Source: Acinetobacter sp. YWS30-1
GTDB lineage: Bacteria > Pseudomonadota > Gammaproteobacteria > Pseudomonadales > Moraxellaceae
NCBI RefSeq assembly: GCF_033558715.1
Contig: NZ_CP114606.1
Location: forward strand, 682,001 to 746,000
Length of the DNA stretch: 64,000 bases
Direction: 5' to 3'
Shown here: positions 62,025 to 64,000 of the stretch, piece by piece
How the letters are laid out: the number at the start of each line of letters is the position of its first letter
How positions within the stretch are numbered: the first letter of the stretch is position 1
Translations under genes and position numbers: made by a program
The notes under the pieces: model-generated
What the model was told of the DNA's origin: nothing
Seen by the model: only the letters and a program-made list of their open reading frames with translations
Databases searched by the model: none

Positions 62025-62987
62025 ATGAAAAATTCAATGAAAAGAATTGCTGTATTTATTGTATTGGCTGGGATGTTAGGACATGTATCAGCGGCATCTA
62101 ATGAGCAAATACCGCAAGACGTTAAAGTTAAACTGGTGGAACTTGAAAAAATAAACAGACAAACACTAGAGAAATTTGACCAGTTTAAAACAGATAGTCT
62201 TAAACAACAAAAAGCTTTAACAGTAAAAATTAGTGAACAAGACAAACAGCATCAACTGGAAATTAAAAAGTTAAATGAAAATATTGGCATTTTAGAAAAT
62301 AGATTACAGGAAAGCATCAAAGCTCAACAACAAACTGTAGATCAGCTCAATCAGCTTGATAAAACAACAGCACAAACTACGGCAACAATTTATGACAGCA
62401 TTACTGCACGCACGATAGCTGCTTTGATTGGACTTATTTTTGCTGTGGGTTTAATTGCGGCAAGTTATCTTTTACTTCGTAAGAAGCAATCACAATCGAA
62501 TGAAGATCTATCATCTCAGGTGAAGTTAGCGTTGGATAATGTGCGGCAAACTGAAGAAAATATTGTGAAGTCTGATATCCAACTTGCTGACCGTTTACAT
62601 GAAGTATTAACTCAGTTAAAAGAACAAGCGAAGATAGTCCCAGTAGTTCAACAAAATAATGAACCGGATCATAGTTTGCCTTTAAAACTCGCAGATGAAA
62701 TTCATCGTATGCGTAAACGTCTTGCAGCACTTCCTGAAGATACAAAAGGGTTGAAGCCACTAAGCAAGTCGTTAGAGCGTTTAGAAGATGAATTATCTGA
62801 GCAAGGTTATGAAATTATTGATCATACAGGTATGGAATTCAGTGAGAATTTATCAATTCAATCACGATTCATTCCAAGTGATGATCTAGAACAAGGTCAA
62901 AGTATTATTTCTAAAGTTGTTACGCCTCAAGTAAATTTCAAAGGTGTAATGATTCGTATGGCAGATGTAGAAGTCAGTGTGGGTTAA
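62025..62987 (+). CDS. Membrane protein with GrpE-like C-terminal domain
   Basis: A 320-residue protein. The signal peptide ends near AASA (residues 20-25), a periplasmic coiled coil spans about 28-115, and one membrane helix follows at about 130-151 (IAALIGLIFAVGLIAASYLL). The cytosolic part ends (about 240-320) in a fold resembling the GrpE beta-wing: LSEQGYEIIDHTG, then an acidic turn, and KGVMIRMADVEVSVG. GrpE exchanges nucleotide on Hsp70. It lies 17 bases after the J-like gene and 12 before the Hsp70 gene. GrpE resemblance is by eye, not tested. Confidence 0.75.
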   Translation: MKNSMKRIAVFIVLAGMLGHVSAASNEQIPQDVKVKLVELEKINRQTLEKFDQFKTDSLKQQKALTVKISEQDKQHQLEIKKLNENIGILENRLQESIKAQQQTVDQLNQLDKTTAQTTATIYDSITARTIAALIGLIFAVGLIAASYLLLRKKQSQSNEDLSSQVKLALDNVRQTEENIVKSDIQLADRLHEVLTQLKEQAKIVPVVQQNNEPDHSLPLKLADEIHRMRKRLAALPEDTKGLKPLSKSLERLEDELSEQGYEIIDHTGMEFSENLSIQSRFIPSDDLEQGQSIISKVVTPQVNFKGVMIRMADVEVSVG

Positions 62988-62999
62988 GGAACTATAAAA

Positions 63000-64000
63000 A
63001 TGCGTCAAAAAATTGATTACGGTATTGATCTAGGTACTACGAATTCAGCAATTGCTCGGATGGAAGATGGTGAAGCAGTAATTATAAAAAGTGATGATAA
63101 TCAAATGGACACTACCTCATCAATTGTTTCTTTTAATAAAAAGCAAACAATTTTTGTAGGGTTGAGTGCAAAAAATGCGTTAGAACGAGAAGCAGCTTCA
63201 AATTTCCGGAATAGAAAGCAAATTGAGCCTAATGGCTATCAAGAATTTAAACGTACAATGGGAACAGACCATCAGTATGCGTCTTCTAATATGCATAGAA
63301 CATATTCTTCAGAAGAGTTGTCTGCGGAAGTATTAAAAAAACTGAAAGGTTATATCCGTGATGAAGAAATTATCTCTGCTGTTATTACAGTTCCTGCAAT
63401 GTTTAGACAGAGTCAATTAGATGCAACACAGAGGGCAGCTGAATTAGCGGGTTTTAATTATTGTGAATTATTACAAGAGCCGATTGCTGCTTCAATTGCC
63501 TACGGTATGAAAGCAAACAATGCAAATGGGTATTGGTTGGTATTCGACTTCGGTGGAGGAACTTTTGATGCAGCATTAATGCATGTTGAAGAAGGGATAA
63601 TGAAAGTAGTAGATACCGAAGGTGATAACCATCTTGGTGGTAAAAATTTGGATAATGCTATTGTCGATCAGTTATTAATTCCAGAATTAGAAAAACAATG
63701 TGAATTAAATGATACTCTCGAAAATGGAAGTACTAAAAAACTACTTCAAGATGCATTAAAAAAATATGCTGAAGAAGCAAAAATCACTTTATCTTCCAAA
63801 GAAAAATGGGGACATTTCCTTGAAGACCTAGGTGAAGATGATGATGGAGAAGAAATTCAAGCGGATCTCGATATTAGTTTAGAGCAGTATGAAAAAGTAT
63901 GTGTTCCAATTTTTCAGCGTGCAATCGATATTGTTAAAAATGTATTATCGCGTAATAACTTAAGTGGCCAAGATTTAGAGTCACTGATTTTAGTTGGGGG
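63000..64000 (+). CDS. Hsp70 (DnaK-type) chaperone, 3' end beyond the window
   Basis: Only about the first 333 residues are in view, all of the ATPase domain. Phosphate-1 motif GIDLGTTNSA is at 8-17, EPIAASIAYG near 162, phosphate-2 motif VFDFGGGTFD near 181-190, the GDNHLGGKNLDN block near 203, and the adenosine motif LILVGG at the window edge. The nucleotide-binding domain carries an acidic insert (DLGEDDDGEE) not usual in DnaK. AAGGA precedes the ATG, and the GrpE-like gene ends 12 bases upstream. It is not the housekeeping dnaK, which lies in a grpE-dnaK-dnaJ context. Confidence 0.9.
   Translation, partial: MRQKIDYGIDLGTTNSAIARMEDGEAVIIKSDDNQMDTTSSIVSFNKKQTIFVGLSAKNALEREAASNFRNRKQIEPNGYQEFKRTMGTDHQYASSNMHRTYSSEELSAEVLKKLKGYIRDEEIISAVITVPAMFRQSQLDATQRAAELAGFNYCELLQEPIAASIAYGMKANNANGYWLVFDFGGGTFDAALMHVEEGIMKVVDTEGDNHLGGKNLDNAIVDQLLIPELEKQCELNDTLENGSTKKLLQDALKKYAEEAKITLSSKEKWGHFLEDLGEDDDGEEIQADLDISLEQYEKVCVPIFQRAIDIVKNVLSRNNLSGQDLESLILVG

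Noticed and set aside
42043..64000. CRISPR array or insertion sequence in the island
   Set aside because: No regularly spaced repeats and no transposase gene were found.

Overview
The window is a chromosomal segment of a gammaproteobacterium of the genus Acinetobacter (Moraxellaceae). Supporting signs are an ABZJ_00895-type membrane protein (a family described from Acinetobacter), a PA4642-type small protein, the gene orders aat-bpt, minCDE, bamE/fur and pilT-pilU, and a tmRNA whose tag reads ANDETYALAA. The species cannot be fixed from the sequence alone.

Positions 1 to about 41,680 are ordinary core genome. In order: a PF10118 metal-dependent hydrolase, rimI, the N-end-rule transferases bpt and aat, trxB, ftsK, a PA4642-type protein, minE-minD-minC, a voltage-sensor-like membrane protein, a PlsC/YihG acyltransferase, an OmpA-type lipoprotein, rep helicase, dut, a phosphomanno/glucomutase, argB, a class II glutamine amidotransferase, a bacteriohemerythrin, an SNF-like transporter with rnfH, bamE/fur, pilT-pilU, yggS, an OafA-type acyltransferase, sbcD-sbcC, an ABZJ_00895 protein, a TIGR01777 epimerase, thiO, hemB, a thioesterase, emrA-emrB and glpK. 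Most convergent gene pairs share a clear intrinsic terminator.

At 41,683-42,042 lies ssrA (tmRNA), and its 3' end is the left edge of an integrative element that runs past the right end of the window. A P4/CP4-57-type tyrosine integrase follows directly. Next come an 890-residue protein that looks like two degenerate copies of a Gp2/YfjJ rolling-circle-type domain, a nested inverted-repeat region, an intact Gp2/YfjJ protein with an HVH motif, a DUF932 protein, a YqaJ-type nuclease, a Gp3-like Cys-cluster protein and an AlpA regulator. This resembles E. coli CP4-57, which also sits in ssrA and carries alpA, yfjJ and a DUF932 gene. No capsid, tail or conjugation genes are seen.

The cargo starts at about 52.2 kb with a type I restriction-modification operon: hsdM with a long coiled-coil C-terminus, hsdS, hsdR, and a YgjP-like zinc metalloprotease coupled to the hsdR stop codon. 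Behind it is a three-gene operon that I consider the most interesting item: an HPD-less J-like protein ending in a PspC membrane domain, a signal-peptide/coiled-coil/transmembrane protein ending in a GrpE-like domain, and an Hsp70 cut by the window end. Together they look like a dedicated, membrane-tethered Hsp70 machine carried as island cargo. A defence or stress role is inference.
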